64,000 nucleotides of DNA from Myxacorys californica WJT36-NPBG1 (GTDB taxonomy: Bacteria > Cyanobacteriota > Cyanobacteriia > Leptolyngbyales > Leptolyngbyaceae), in the NCBI GenBank assembly GCA_019359315.1, contig JAHHHO010000008.1, positions 62,001 to 126,000 on the forward strand, given 5' to 3'. The translations under genes were made by a program, and so were the position numbers. Of this stretch, positions 50,413 to 58,392 are shown in pieces. A model generated the notes under the pieces. It was not told where the DNA came from and searched no databases. It was given only the letters and a program-made list of their open reading frames with translations. Positions within the stretch are counted from its first letter, which is position 1. Each line of letters opens with the position of its first letter.

Positions 50413-51696
50413 TTATTCGCCGGGTTTGATGATGACGATGCCGTAAGCGTCAGTTGGGAGGTACTGTTGAGCGGCAGCCTGAAGATCAGCGGCGGAGAGG
50501 GATTGAATATAGGCGGAGTAGCTGAAGGCGGGTTCTAAATCACCGACTAAGGTTTGGTAGTAGCCGTATAAACCAGCGCGATCGCTGGGCGTTTCATTGC
50601 CAAACGTAAAGTGATTGGCAACTTGAGTTTGAACGCGGGACAGCTCGGCTTCGGTCACGCGACCGGATTGTAGCTGTTCGATGTGGGCTACGATCGCGGC
50701 TTCTACAGCATCGATGTTTTCTACGGGCAACTGCGCTGATACCGCGAAAACGCCCTGGTGCAGGTAAGTCATATTACTCACCGACACGTTAGAGACTAAT
50801 CCCCGCTCTTCGCGTAAGTCTTTCACCAATCGAGCGGTTCTGCCATGACCCAGCACACTGGTGAGAACGTCTAGCTCGTAGGTATTCTGTAAGTCCGTCA
50901 AGCCCGGAACCCGCCATAACAGCATCAATCGAGCTTGCTTGAGAGTTGGGTCAGTGTACTCTTGGCGAACGATCTGGGTGAAAGACGTTTCAGCAGAGGG
51001 AGAGGAAATGTAGGGTGTGGGGCAAGAAGTGGAGGGCGCAAGCTGAGTGAAACTATCTTCAATGATTTGGATCAAGCGATCGACGGGCAGATTGCCAACT
51101 GCTACAGCCGTCATGGACTGAGGCTGATACCAAGCGGAGTGAAAATCTCGCATCTGTTGCGGAACGAGTTGTTCGATCACTGAAGTAGGACCTAAAACCT
51201 GACGGCGATAGGGCAGTCGCTCAAATGCCAATTCTGCCATGCGCTGATAGGTGCGACGGCGCGGGTTATCCTCAGAGCGGCGAATTTCTTCTAAGACCAC
51301 CGATCGTTCTCGCTCAAACCCATCATCTGGAATGCTGGCATTAAGCAACACATCCAGTTGAAGCGGCGCTAACTCGGCAAAATCTCGGGGAGCCGTTGTG
51401 ATGTAGTAGTGCGTATAGTCTTGGCTCGTCGCGGCATTCGTGACTGCACCGCGCTGCTCGATTTTTTGCTCAAACTCTCCGCTCTCAAGGCGCTGAGTTC
51501 CTTTGAAAATCATGTGTTCTAAAAAGTGAGCCATGCCGTTGATGGGAGCAGACTCGATCGCAGAACCGACGTTGAGCCACACATTGAGATTGACAGCATC
51601 GACGGGAATCTGTTCGGCAATGATCGTTAAGCCATTCGACAAACGATGCACTGTAGGAGAGTTTAGTTTCGGAGATTTAACTAGAATCGAAGTCAT
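50413..51696 (-). CDS. M16-family zinc metallopeptidase
   Basis: 427 residues. The inverted zinc motif H57-F-L-E60-H61 is present, with the third ligand about 75 residues on in VVLEEIRRSEDNP. Downstream M16 features (RRQVLGP, YQPQSMTAVAVGN, GRTARLVKDLREERGLVSNVS) are complete. Related enzymes are processing peptidases of mitochondria and PqqL-like bacterial proteases; substrate unknown. There is no signal peptide, so it is probably cytoplasmic. It is upstream of the fructosamine-kinase-like gene. Confidence 0.93.
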   Translation of the reverse strand: MTSILVKSPKLNSPTVHRLSNGLTIIAEQIPVDAVNLNVWLNVGSAIESAPINGMAHFLEHMIFKGTQRLESGEFEQKIEQRGAVTNAATSQDYTHYYITTAPRDFAELAPLQLDVLLNASIPDDGFERERSVVLEEIRRSEDNPRRRTYQRMAELAFERLPYRRQVLGPTSVIEQLVPQQMRDFHSAWYQPQSMTAVAVGNLPVDRLIQIIEDSFTQLAPSTSCPTPYISSPSAETSFTQIVRQEYTDPTLKQARLMLLWRVPGLTDLQNTYELDVLTSVLGHGRTARLVKDLREERGLVSNVSVSNMTYLHQGVFAVSAQLPVENIDAVEAAIVAHIEQLQSGRVTEAELSRVQTQVANHFTFGNETPSDRAGLYGYYQTLVGDLEPAFSYSAYIQSLSAADLQAAAQQYLPTDAYGIVIIKPGE

Positions 51697-51868
51697 GTCT
51701 CGCCCAATATCAGCGTTTGCTTAGTCCATCTTACTCCGTAGTAAAACTTAAGACTTCTTTTAGAAGATCTTTTATGAATAGCGAAGAATTCCCTCTTCTG
51801 AATCTATCAACCCGTTGCTATCAGATTCTTCAACAGCATCGTACATTATTCGTCTAATCACTACTTCA

Positions 51869-51902
51869 TTAAGGGATATTAAGGATTAAGGGAAATTAAG
51901 GA
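51869..51902. repeat. Four ATTAAGG iterons
   Basis: Exact copies at 51869-51875, 51879-51885, 51886-51892 and 51896-51902. On the minus strand this reads CCTTAAT and lies about 175-205 bp upstream of the M16 peptidase start. Confidence 0.75.
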
Positions 51903-52327
51903 AAACGCTAAGAACCACTCAAGCCAGCGCGATCGCTCTTGAAATCTAATTTAAGTGCAGCTCAATGTCGATAGGCGATTTTGAAGAATTAGGTAGCGTG
52001 ACTACTCAAACTTCGGTGATTTTTAAGAATCTACCAAAAGGAGGAGTAGCACCTGAGTGAACGAAGATGTTAAGTTTTGTGTCTTTGAGAAATAGGGGTG
52101 TGAAGGATACCAAGGATGAAGATCGTAAGTGCTCCTTCAGAGCTTGGATAGCCTATCCTGTGTAGCTTGTGCTTCTAGCGGTAGTCAGTCTGGAGGTTTG
52201 CGTGCCCCACTTTGATCCGATTGAAATAGCTGTTCTATCCTAGTCGCTAAAATCTGTCGCTGGAGCCACTAGGATTTTAAGGCTCAGCGCTAAAGTGAAA
52301 TTAAAGATTAAGTAGCTTAAACAGAGA

Positions 52328-52376
52328 AGAACGCTATTTTGCATCTGAATTTTTACATCCGAATGTAGAGCGTTCT
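52328..52376 (+). promoter_or_regulatory. Structured 5' leader of cp12
   Basis: AGAACGCT (52328-52335) pairs with AGCGTTCT (52369-52376), enclosing a second small hairpin, TACAT...ATGTA (52354-52367). It ends 26 bp before the start codon; ACGAGG lies between as the ribosome site. Possible leader control; unproved. Confidence 0.5.
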
Positions 52377-52402
52377 GAAGAACATAAAACGAGGTAATTC
52401 TA

Positions 52403-52642
52403 ATGACTCAATCAAAAGCAAATGCTCAACCAATGGAGCAGCAGTTAGACCAGTTAATCGATCAGGCACATGATGCTTGCAAAACGAGCGGTGACGTTTC
52501 CAGCGAGTGTGCGGCAGCTTGGGATGCGGTAGAAGAGGTGCAAGCGGCCATGTCAGATAAGCGCGATCGCCAGAAGACTAAATTTCAAAACTACTGTGAT
52601 GAGAATCCAGATGCGTCAGAATGCCGTATCTATGATGTCTAG
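52403..52642 (+). CDS. cp12: Calvin cycle regulator CP12
   Basis: 79 residues. CP12 is a disordered redox switch that, when oxidised in the dark, bridges GAPDH and phosphoribulokinase into an inactive complex. Both disulfide pairs are present: Cys26/Cys36 for PRK and Cys65/Cys74 for GAPDH. The core AWDAVEEVQA (39-48) is the CP12 signature. The C-terminus ends RIYDV, where GAPDH binds. A GAGG precedes the ATG. Confidence 0.96.
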   Translation: MTQSKANAQPMEQQLDQLIDQAHDACKTSGDVSSECAAAWDAVEEVQAAMSDKRDRQKTKFQNYCDENPDASECRIYDV

Positions 52643-52660
52643 ATATCTATGATGTCTAGA
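52627..52660 (+). repeat. Exact 17-bp tandem duplication across the cp12 stop
   Basis: TATCTATGATGTCTAGA occurs twice head to tail (52627-52643, 52644-52660), followed by a partial third copy (GATGTCTAGA, 52661-52670). The first copy holds the last codons and stop of cp12; the second repeats them after the stop. Confidence 0.85.
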
Positions 52661-52692
52661 GATGTCTAGAGAATAGAATTCAAATCCGCTGC

Positions 52693-52727
52693 GCCCTTTT
52701 CGTTTTTGACGAAGAGGGCAGTTTTCT
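52693..52727 (+). terminator. Rho-independent terminator of cp12
   Basis: GCCCTTTTCGT (52693-52703) pairs with ACGAAGAGGGC (52709-52719) with one G-U pair, loop TTTTG, then a T-rich tail. Confidence 0.85.
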
Positions 52728-52770
52728 TTTGAAGAAATATGAGTTATTGAAAAACTGAATTCACGAAAAA

Positions 52771-53403
52771 CTACACACACTGTCTCAACGCTTCGATATC
52801 AGCGCTGACGATTTTTTCTAAATTTCTCGTAATTTTTTCAATATCCCAATTCCACCAAGCCGTTTCTAGTAAAACAGCAATTGTTTCGTCAGAAAACCGT
52901 TTGCGTAAAGGACAAGCTGGATTTCCGCCCACGATCGTATAAGGTGGCACACTCTTAGTCACGACAGATTTTGCAGCCACGATCGCACCATCCCCGATGC
53001 TAACGCCAGGCATGATCACGGCTTGGTATCCAATCCAAACATCATTCCCAATTTCAGTGTTGCCCTTAAATGGCAATTCACTCAGTTGCGGCATTACCCG
53101 TTCCCAACCATTACCAAAAATCTGAAATGGATAGGTTGAGAACCCAGACATTTTGTGATTCGCGCCATTCATGATAAACGTCACGCCTGTCGCTAAGGCA
53201 CAGAATTTACCGATAATCAATTTGTCGCCAATGAACGGATAGTGGTAGAGGACATTGCGCTCAAAATTCTCGGAGTCTTCCGGATCATCGTAGTAAGTGT
53301 AGTCTCCGACGATGATATTTGGGTTAGAGATAACCATGTTGATAAAACAAATTTGAGGAAATCCCGGCATCGGATGCGGATTTTTTGAATCGGGATGTTG
53401 CAT
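52771..53403 (-). CDS. Hexapeptide acyltransferase (XAT/CatB family)
   Basis: 210 residues. The left-handed beta-helix is made of hexapeptide rungs ([31 protein letters not shown] with the catalytic His, [49 protein letters not shown]). The order and WWNWDIEKI at the end match xenobiotic acyltransferases (Vat/CatB type), trimeric enzymes using acetyl-CoA. Resistance is not implied: many members have other acceptors. It stands alone. Confidence 0.9.
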   Translation of the reverse strand: MQHPDSKNPHPMPGFPQICFINMVISNPNIIVGDYTYYDDPEDSENFERNVLYHYPFIGDKLIIGKFCALATGVTFIMNGANHKMSGFSTYPFQIFGNGWERVMPQLSELPFKGNTEIGNDVWIGYQAVIMPGVSIGDGAIVAAKSVVTKSVPPYTIVGGNPACPLRKRFSDETIAVLLETAWWNWDIEKITRNLEKIVSADIEALRQCV

Positions 53404-53555
53404 TAATTTTGATGGATGAGGAATGTCTTCGACCCGCTTCGCGACGAGGGATGAGACCGTTCTGATTGTTTTTCATCTCTCGTCCTTAGCTCGATAAAAC
53501 ACTAGTTCAGTCGCGATCGTAGCAATTGCAAAAGCTGAACATTGCTCTAAATTAT

Positions 53556-54872
53556 TTACAACGGCTTGTCACTAAAGCGATACTTTACCGGAAATTTGCC
53601 CGTCCACCGCAGCAGGACAACTTCTTCCCGCAGTTGCTCCTTGGTGGCGGTCGCTAGACGAGTGCGAAATAAATCGATCGCTTCTACTTCGTAGCCTAAC
53701 GCCTCAGCAAGGTCTGCAATCAGTTGCCCCGTGCGAATCATCACGCGCAGATAGGAGGCTTGATCCCCAACCACATATGCCAATCGCGCTCCTGGACGCA
53801 AAGCATGGCGCAAATCGGCTAAATGCTTTGCCATGCCGCCAAAATACAGCTTTGTAGCTTGAGCATAAACGCGCTCAAACCCACTCGTTTTTCCTTGTTC
53901 TAGACGTCGCGCATCAATCTCACGCGCAATGCGCTGAATTTCGGGGTGATGTACGACCCACTGATCATCGTCATCGGATGTGTAAACGTTGCGGCTGTTC
54001 GATCGCATCAATCCCCGCTTCAAAGTCTGAAGATCCGATTTGTTTTTGAGAAATCCTAGTAGAACCGATTCTAGCCGCGTTGTGCGGGTGTAATCTTTCT
54101 CATTGGGATAGGGCGGAGAGGTAATCACCGCATCAATGGAGGCAGGTTTTAAAACCGTCAACAGTTGGCGAGAGTCGGCATGATGAATCGTCGCAGGGGT
54201 AGGAGACAACTGCTGGAGGTTAGGCAAATCATTTGCAATTTCGCGCACGGCTTCTAGCCACGCCTCTACAACAGGCGCATCTGCTTTGGCTTTGCCAATA
54301 CTGACTTCGGGCGCAAACCGAATATTGCTGATCGAAAAGACGATCGCTTTGGCTAAGGCAAGTTGCTGATGGCGAGAAAAGGGTGATGACGCCTGAAGCT
54401 GGTCGAGCAGAATCAGCGTTTTGTGGAGCGGTAGCGGACTAATGGAGTTTTTCAACAGCAATTTCTGACTTTCTTCGGGTAACGTCCGCAATCCCCGCTC
54501 CTGTTGAATTTGGGCTTGTGCGATCGCGCCAATCTGCTGAACGTGCTGAAGTAGCGCTTCGGGATCAGGCGTCCAGTCGAGCTTGACGCAACCCGCAAAC
54601 CACGCCATTCGATTTGCCTCAACCCCAACTGTGGGAATGCCGTTTTTCTTGCACTCGACGACCGTTGTTCCGGTTCCACAAAATGGGTCAAGCACCGTCT
54701 GCTCTGGTGTAATTCCAAATTTCTCTAAGTACTGCTGCACGAGGTGAGGCGGAAATGACAGCACAAATCGATACCAGTCGTGAGCCGGTCGATCTTCCTC
54801 GCGTAACTGATTGGCATCCGATTTACGTCGCTCAATGTTTAAATTTGGAATTAGCGGCTGGAAGTACTGCAA
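53556..54872 (-). CDS. DNA methyltransferase, N4/N6 type, solitary
   Basis: 438 residues from a TTG at 54872; a stop lies three codons upstream and the next ATG is far inside. Motif I (DPFCGTGTT, 62-70) precedes motif IV (TSPPY, 251-255), with an intervening helical block that may be the target-recognition domain, an order like alpha-type methyltransferases. SPPY is typical of N4-cytosine enzymes but also occurs in N6-adenine ones. No restriction nuclease is adjacent, so this looks like an orphan methyltransferase, of which cyanobacteria keep several conserved examples. Target site unknown. Confidence 0.85.
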   Translation of the reverse strand: MQYFQPLIPNLNIERRKSDANQLREEDRPAHDWYRFVLSFPPHLVQQYLEKFGITPEQTVLDPFCGTGTTVVECKKNGIPTVGVEANRMAWFAGCVKLDWTPDPEALLQHVQQIGAIAQAQIQQERGLRTLPEESQKLLLKNSISPLPLHKTLILLDQLQASSPFSRHQQLALAKAIVFSISNIRFAPEVSIGKAKADAPVVEAWLEAVREIANDLPNLQQLSPTPATIHHADSRQLLTVLKPASIDAVITSPPYPNEKDYTRTTRLESVLLGFLKNKSDLQTLKRGLMRSNSRNVYTSDDDDQWVVHHPEIQRIAREIDARRLEQGKTSGFERVYAQATKLYFGGMAKHLADLRHALRPGARLAYVVGDQASYLRVMIRTGQLIADLAEALGYEVEAIDLFRTRLATATKEQLREEVVLLRWTGKFPVKYRFSDKPL

Positions 54873-55438
54873 CGGGGATCAGAACAGATGGCAATGGCAT
54901 TCTATTCGAGCGATCGCAGCAATGCAAGCACAGCGACAGAACTTGCCGTTGATACATAGGCTTCTCTCATCCCTTTCCTGATCAAGTACCAAAGCATAGA
55001 GAGAAATTGCAAAGTGTAGCGAAATCGTAAATTTGATCTACAAAAGTTCAAACACTTCTAACTGAATACATTTTGCGATTCAATGAAAGTTAGTGATAAA
55101 CGCAGCGTGGTGAATCGCTTAACAACATTGTTCATCATTCCAATCACATCAGATGCCATCACAATCTAACTCAGGACGTGGACTAGATGAGCAACAAGTT
55201 ACGCTTTGAGTTAGATTGTGATTTTCTTGAGCTTCACTAAACTGTTCACACTAACAGCTACGTAACTGTCGCAAAGATATTGTCGAAGAATTGAACTTGC
55301 TAGCAATTAGAGCTTGAAGCTTGGAGCCTGAAACTGATAAGCATTCTATGTTAGGCTGTGAAACTCGCAGAATTTAAAAAGCTTTAGCCCCAGCGTTGCC
55401 GTTCAGAAGCTCTTATAATCTTTTTTGGTCTTACTTTC
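54873..55438. other. Divergent intergenic region, methyltransferase / GH57
   Basis: 566 bp without a trusted gene. It contains the perfect 16-bp inverted repeat at 55158-55222, and should contain the promoters of both flanking genes. Confidence 0.5.
55158..55222. repeat. Perfect 16-bp inverted repeat with T-rich tail
   Basis: ATCACAATCTAACTCA (55158-55173) and its exact complement (55207-55222) flank a 33-nt spacer. TTTTC follows on the plus strand. It could be the terminator of a small RNA, a hairpin in a long leader, or a tiny mobile element. Confidence 0.8.
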
Positions 55439-57988
55439 ATGACATTAACTCCTGATGCGCCCTCTCAATTGTCTGCTTCAGAAATAGCTGAAGCAGCGAT
55501 GATTCAAGCCTTTAACCCTCCGGGGATCGCTTCCTCTCAGACTACAGCTCAGACCACAACGGGAGTCTACATCACCGTTCACGGGCACTTCTATCAGCCG
55601 CCTCGCGAGAATCCTTATTTAGATGCGATCGAGCGTCAACCCAGTGCGGCGCCCTTTCATGATTGGAATGAGCGAATTCATCACGAATGTTACCGCCCCA
55701 ATGCATTTGCGCGAGTTCTTAACGATCGCGGCGAAGTCGTGGGGATCGTCAATAATTATGAGTATCTCAGCTTTAATATTGGCCCAACTTTGATGAGTTG
55801 GATTGAGCGTCACGATGTGGAAGTGTATCAACGTATCGTTGATGCCGATCGCAAAAGCTGCGATCGCTTAAATGGACACGGCAATGCGATCGCTCAAGCT
55901 TACAATCACATGATCCTGCCGCTTGCCAATGCGCGAGACAAGCACACTCAAATTCGATGGGGCAAAGAAGACTTCAAATCTCACTTTGGGCGCGATCCCG
56001 AAGGAATGTGGCTAGCCGAAACCGCCGTTGATTACGCAACGTTAGAAGCGTTGGTTGCAGAAGGAATCAAGTTCATTGTTCTCGCGCCTTCTCAAGCGCA
56101 GCGCTGCCGTCCTCTAGCCCAAGCAGACTGGCACGAAGTCGGCGGCAGTCAAATTGATCCCACTCGCCCCTATCGCTGCTTCTTGCCCAACCGCGATTCT
56201 GATTCCCCCGCTCCGTTTATCGATATTTTCTTCTACGATGGCCCAATTTCCCGTGACATGGGATTCGATCAGGCACTCAGCAGCTCTCACCATTTGGCAG
56301 GGCGGTTAGGGCAAGCTGTGCGCGGGGATCACCGCCCATCGCAACTAATTTCGGTGGCAACGGATGGGGAAACGTTTGGACATCATAAAGGCGGCACGGA
56401 GAAATGTTTGGCGTATGCCTTTGTCGGCGAGTTTCCCGATCGCGGCTGGACCGTGACTAACTTTGCCCATTACCTCAGTTTGAGGCCGCCCGAATGGGAA
56501 GTCGAACTCAAGTCTGTTACCGCTTGGAGCTGTGCCCACGGCGTCGATCGCTGGCAGGATGACTGTGGCTGCGGGGGTGGTGGACTGTGGAATCAAAAGT
56601 GGCGTCGCCCTTTGCGGGATGCGTTGGACTGGCTTCGGGATCAGATGGTCAAAGTCTACGAAGAGGTGGGCGGAAAGCTATTTTCTGATCCGTGGTTGGC
56701 GCGGGATGAATACATTCAAGTGGTGAGATCGCGCACACCTGCCACAGTTCAAAAATTTCTCGCTCAGCATCAGTCTCACCGACTGAATGCGTCAGAGCGG
56801 CTCGATGCGCTGCGATTGCTCGAAATGCAGCGTCACGCCATGCTGATGTACACGAGCTGCGGCTGGTTCTTTGAAGAACTGTCTCGACCGGAAGGCACTC
56901 AAATTCTCCGCTATGCCGCTCGTGCGCTAGAACTGGCGGGCGATGTAGCGGGCGTGCAGCTTGAGAAAGGCTTTATCAAACGCTTAGCCCTTGCGCCCAG
57001 TAATGTTGACTGCTTCAAAACGGGGGCAGAAGTCTATCGGCAATTGGTGATCCCGGCTCAGATCAGTTTTGAGCAAGTCGCGGCTCACTATGCGATTAGC
57101 TCTTTATTTGCGACTTACAGCCGAGAAGAGCGAGTGTATTGCTACACGGCAAACCAACTGGATTACCAACTGCATCGAATGGGGTCGATGAGCTTGGCGA
57201 TCGGGCAACTCCAACTCACCTCAGAGATTACTCGCGAAACAGAACACCTCGTGTTTGCGGTGCTGCATCTGAGTGGTTGGGATTTTCATTGCTGCATTCA
57301 GCCGTTCTCAGGACGACGACAGTATACGCAATTAAAAGAAAATTTATCTGAAGCGCTGAGTCAAGGAAGTGCTGCTAAAACGATTCTGACGATGAATCGG
57401 TACTTCAACGATCGCTCTTACAGTTTGCAAGATTTGTTTGCAGAAGAGCGGCATCGAATCATGCAATTGTTGAGTCAGGAAACGCTGACACGACTCGATC
57501 AGCTTTACACGCAGGTGTATCGCGATAACTATGGCGTTCTGATTGCGTTTCACCGAGATGAACTGCCTGTGCCACGAGAATTGCAGGTGGCAGCAGAAAT
57601 TGCGTTAGGACATCGGCTTCTGGTGACGCTGCGATCGCTAGAACACGATCCAAATTCCCATGATTTGGTTCAGCTTGACGCGATCGCGACAGAGGCAAGT
57701 CACTTACGTTGTCAGCTTCAGCTTCCTGAAGCACGGCAGATTCTAGAGCGCACACTGGCGCGATCGCTGCAAACCCTCCTATACGATCCGGAACCTTCAG
57801 ACCTCCAAATTCAATTTCTGGGGAAACTGATTGATCTGAGTCAGCAATTAAATTTAGGTGTTTCGTTGGAGCGATCGCAGGAGTTATATCTTCAGTGGTT
57901 ACATCATGTTGCGATCGAACGCCAATCTGCCAATCATCTGTTATTGGAGTTAGCCTATAAGCTTGCGATCAACGTTTCGGTCAATTAA
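55439..57988 (+). CDS. GH57/DUF3536 glycoside hydrolase
   Basis: 849 residues. The N-terminal part is a GH57 catalytic domain (about 45-345): GVYITVHGHFYQPPREN at the start, MWLAETAVD with candidate nucleophile Glu194, and DGETFGHHKGG with candidate acid Asp309. The C-terminal DUF3536 (about 380-790) follows, including a Cys-rich CGCGGGG segment near 378. GH57 enzymes act on alpha-glucans (amylase, branching), so glycogen metabolism is plausible; this DUF3536 subtype has no established substrate that I know. It ends in a clear terminator. Confidence 0.9.
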   Translation: MTLTPDAPSQLSASEIAEAAMIQAFNPPGIASSQTTAQTTTGVYITVHGHFYQPPRENPYLDAIERQPSAAPFHDWNERIHHECYRPNAFARVLNDRGEVVGIVNNYEYLSFNIGPTLMSWIERHDVEVYQRIVDADRKSCDRLNGHGNAIAQAYNHMILPLANARDKHTQIRWGKEDFKSHFGRDPEGMWLAETAVDYATLEALVAEGIKFIVLAPSQAQRCRPLAQADWHEVGGSQIDPTRPYRCFLPNRDSDSPAPFIDIFFYDGPISRDMGFDQALSSSHHLAGRLGQAVRGDHRPSQLISVATDGETFGHHKGGTEKCLAYAFVGEFPDRGWTVTNFAHYLSLRPPEWEVELKSVTAWSCAHGVDRWQDDCGCGGGGLWNQKWRRPLRDALDWLRDQMVKVYEEVGGKLFSDPWLARDEYIQVVRSRTPATVQKFLAQHQSHRLNASERLDALRLLEMQRHAMLMYTSCGWFFEELSRPEGTQILRYAARALELAGDVAGVQLEKGFIKRLALAPSNVDCFKTGAEVYRQLVIPAQISFEQVAAHYAISSLFATYSREERVYCYTANQLDYQLHRMGSMSLAIGQLQLTSEITRETEHLVFAVLHLSGWDFHCCIQPFSGRRQYTQLKENLSEALSQGSAAKTILTMNRYFNDRSYSLQDLFAEERHRIMQLLSQETLTRLDQLYTQVYRDNYGVLIAFHRDELPVPRELQVAAEIALGHRLLVTLRSLEHDPNSHDLVQLDAIATEASHLRCQLQLPEARQILERTLARSLQTLLYDPEPSDLQIQFLGKLIDLSQQLNLGVSLERSQELYLQWLHHVAIERQSANHLLLELAYKLAINVSVN

Positions 57989-58017
57989 TTTTTGTCTTCA
58001 TTGCTGATAGATACAAG

Positions 58018-58077
58018 CGGATGAATTGGATAAGCGATCAGTGAGTCACTGCATCAGCCTCCGATTCATCCGTTTTT
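58018..58077 (+). terminator. Rho-independent terminator of the GH57 gene
   Basis: CGGATGAAT (58018-58026) pairs with ATTCATCCG (58064-58072), followed by five T residues. The loop is long (37 nt) but has internal pairing. Confidence 0.75.
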
Positions 58078-58137
58078 AATTGGTTCTACTTTGGAGCGAG
58101 ATTTAGTAGAAACGCTGAGAACTCAATTTAGTCAAGT

Positions 58138-58168
58138 CTTAACCTAGCATTAGCTAGTTCATTAACTT
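58138..58168 (+). promoter_or_regulatory. Candidate Pho box (SphR/PhoB-type)
   Basis: Three octamers spaced by 3 and 4 bp, CTTAACCT (58138-58145), ATTAGCTA (58149-58156) and ATTAACTT (58161-58168), resemble the cyanobacterial Pho-box unit PyTTAAPyPy(T/A). The first is perfect, the third has one mismatch and the second two. The site is 225 bp upstream of the phosphoesterase gene. Confidence 0.5.
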
Positions 58169-58392
58169 AATAGACTACTGTTCAATGTGTGTTTAAGCAA
58201 TGAGCGTTGATTCGTTTGTCAACAATCTATTTAATTAGTGACTAACCTTTCATTCGTATTTCAATCGTTAAAGAATACGTTTCGGGTTTAGTTAGTCATT
58301 GCCTTGGTAATTCTAACCATCTAGCTTGACGTTGCATACAAAACATAAAAAATAATCTCAATCTGATTCGCTTTACATTGCTTTAACTGTGT

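Larger units (their letters stand above)
51697..52402. other. Long intergenic region upstream of cp12
   Basis: 706 bp with no convincing ORF. It contains four copies of ATTAAGG (51869-51902), an AT-rich mid-part and a structured cp12 leader (52328-52376). A Shine-Dalgarno-like GGAGG at about 52040 is not followed by an ORF. A small RNA could be hidden here; I see no known one. Confidence 0.5.
57989..58392. other. Intergenic region with terminator and candidate Pho box
   Basis: 404 bp. It holds the terminator of the GH57 gene (58018-58077) and a candidate Pho box (58138-58168); the remaining AT-rich part up to the GTG start shows no other feature. Confidence 0.5.

Noticed and set aside
52771-53403. 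Antibiotic (chloramphenicol/streptogramin) resistance gene
   Set aside because: The hexapeptide acyltransferase family has many acceptors; sequence alone does not show a drug substrate and there is no resistance context.
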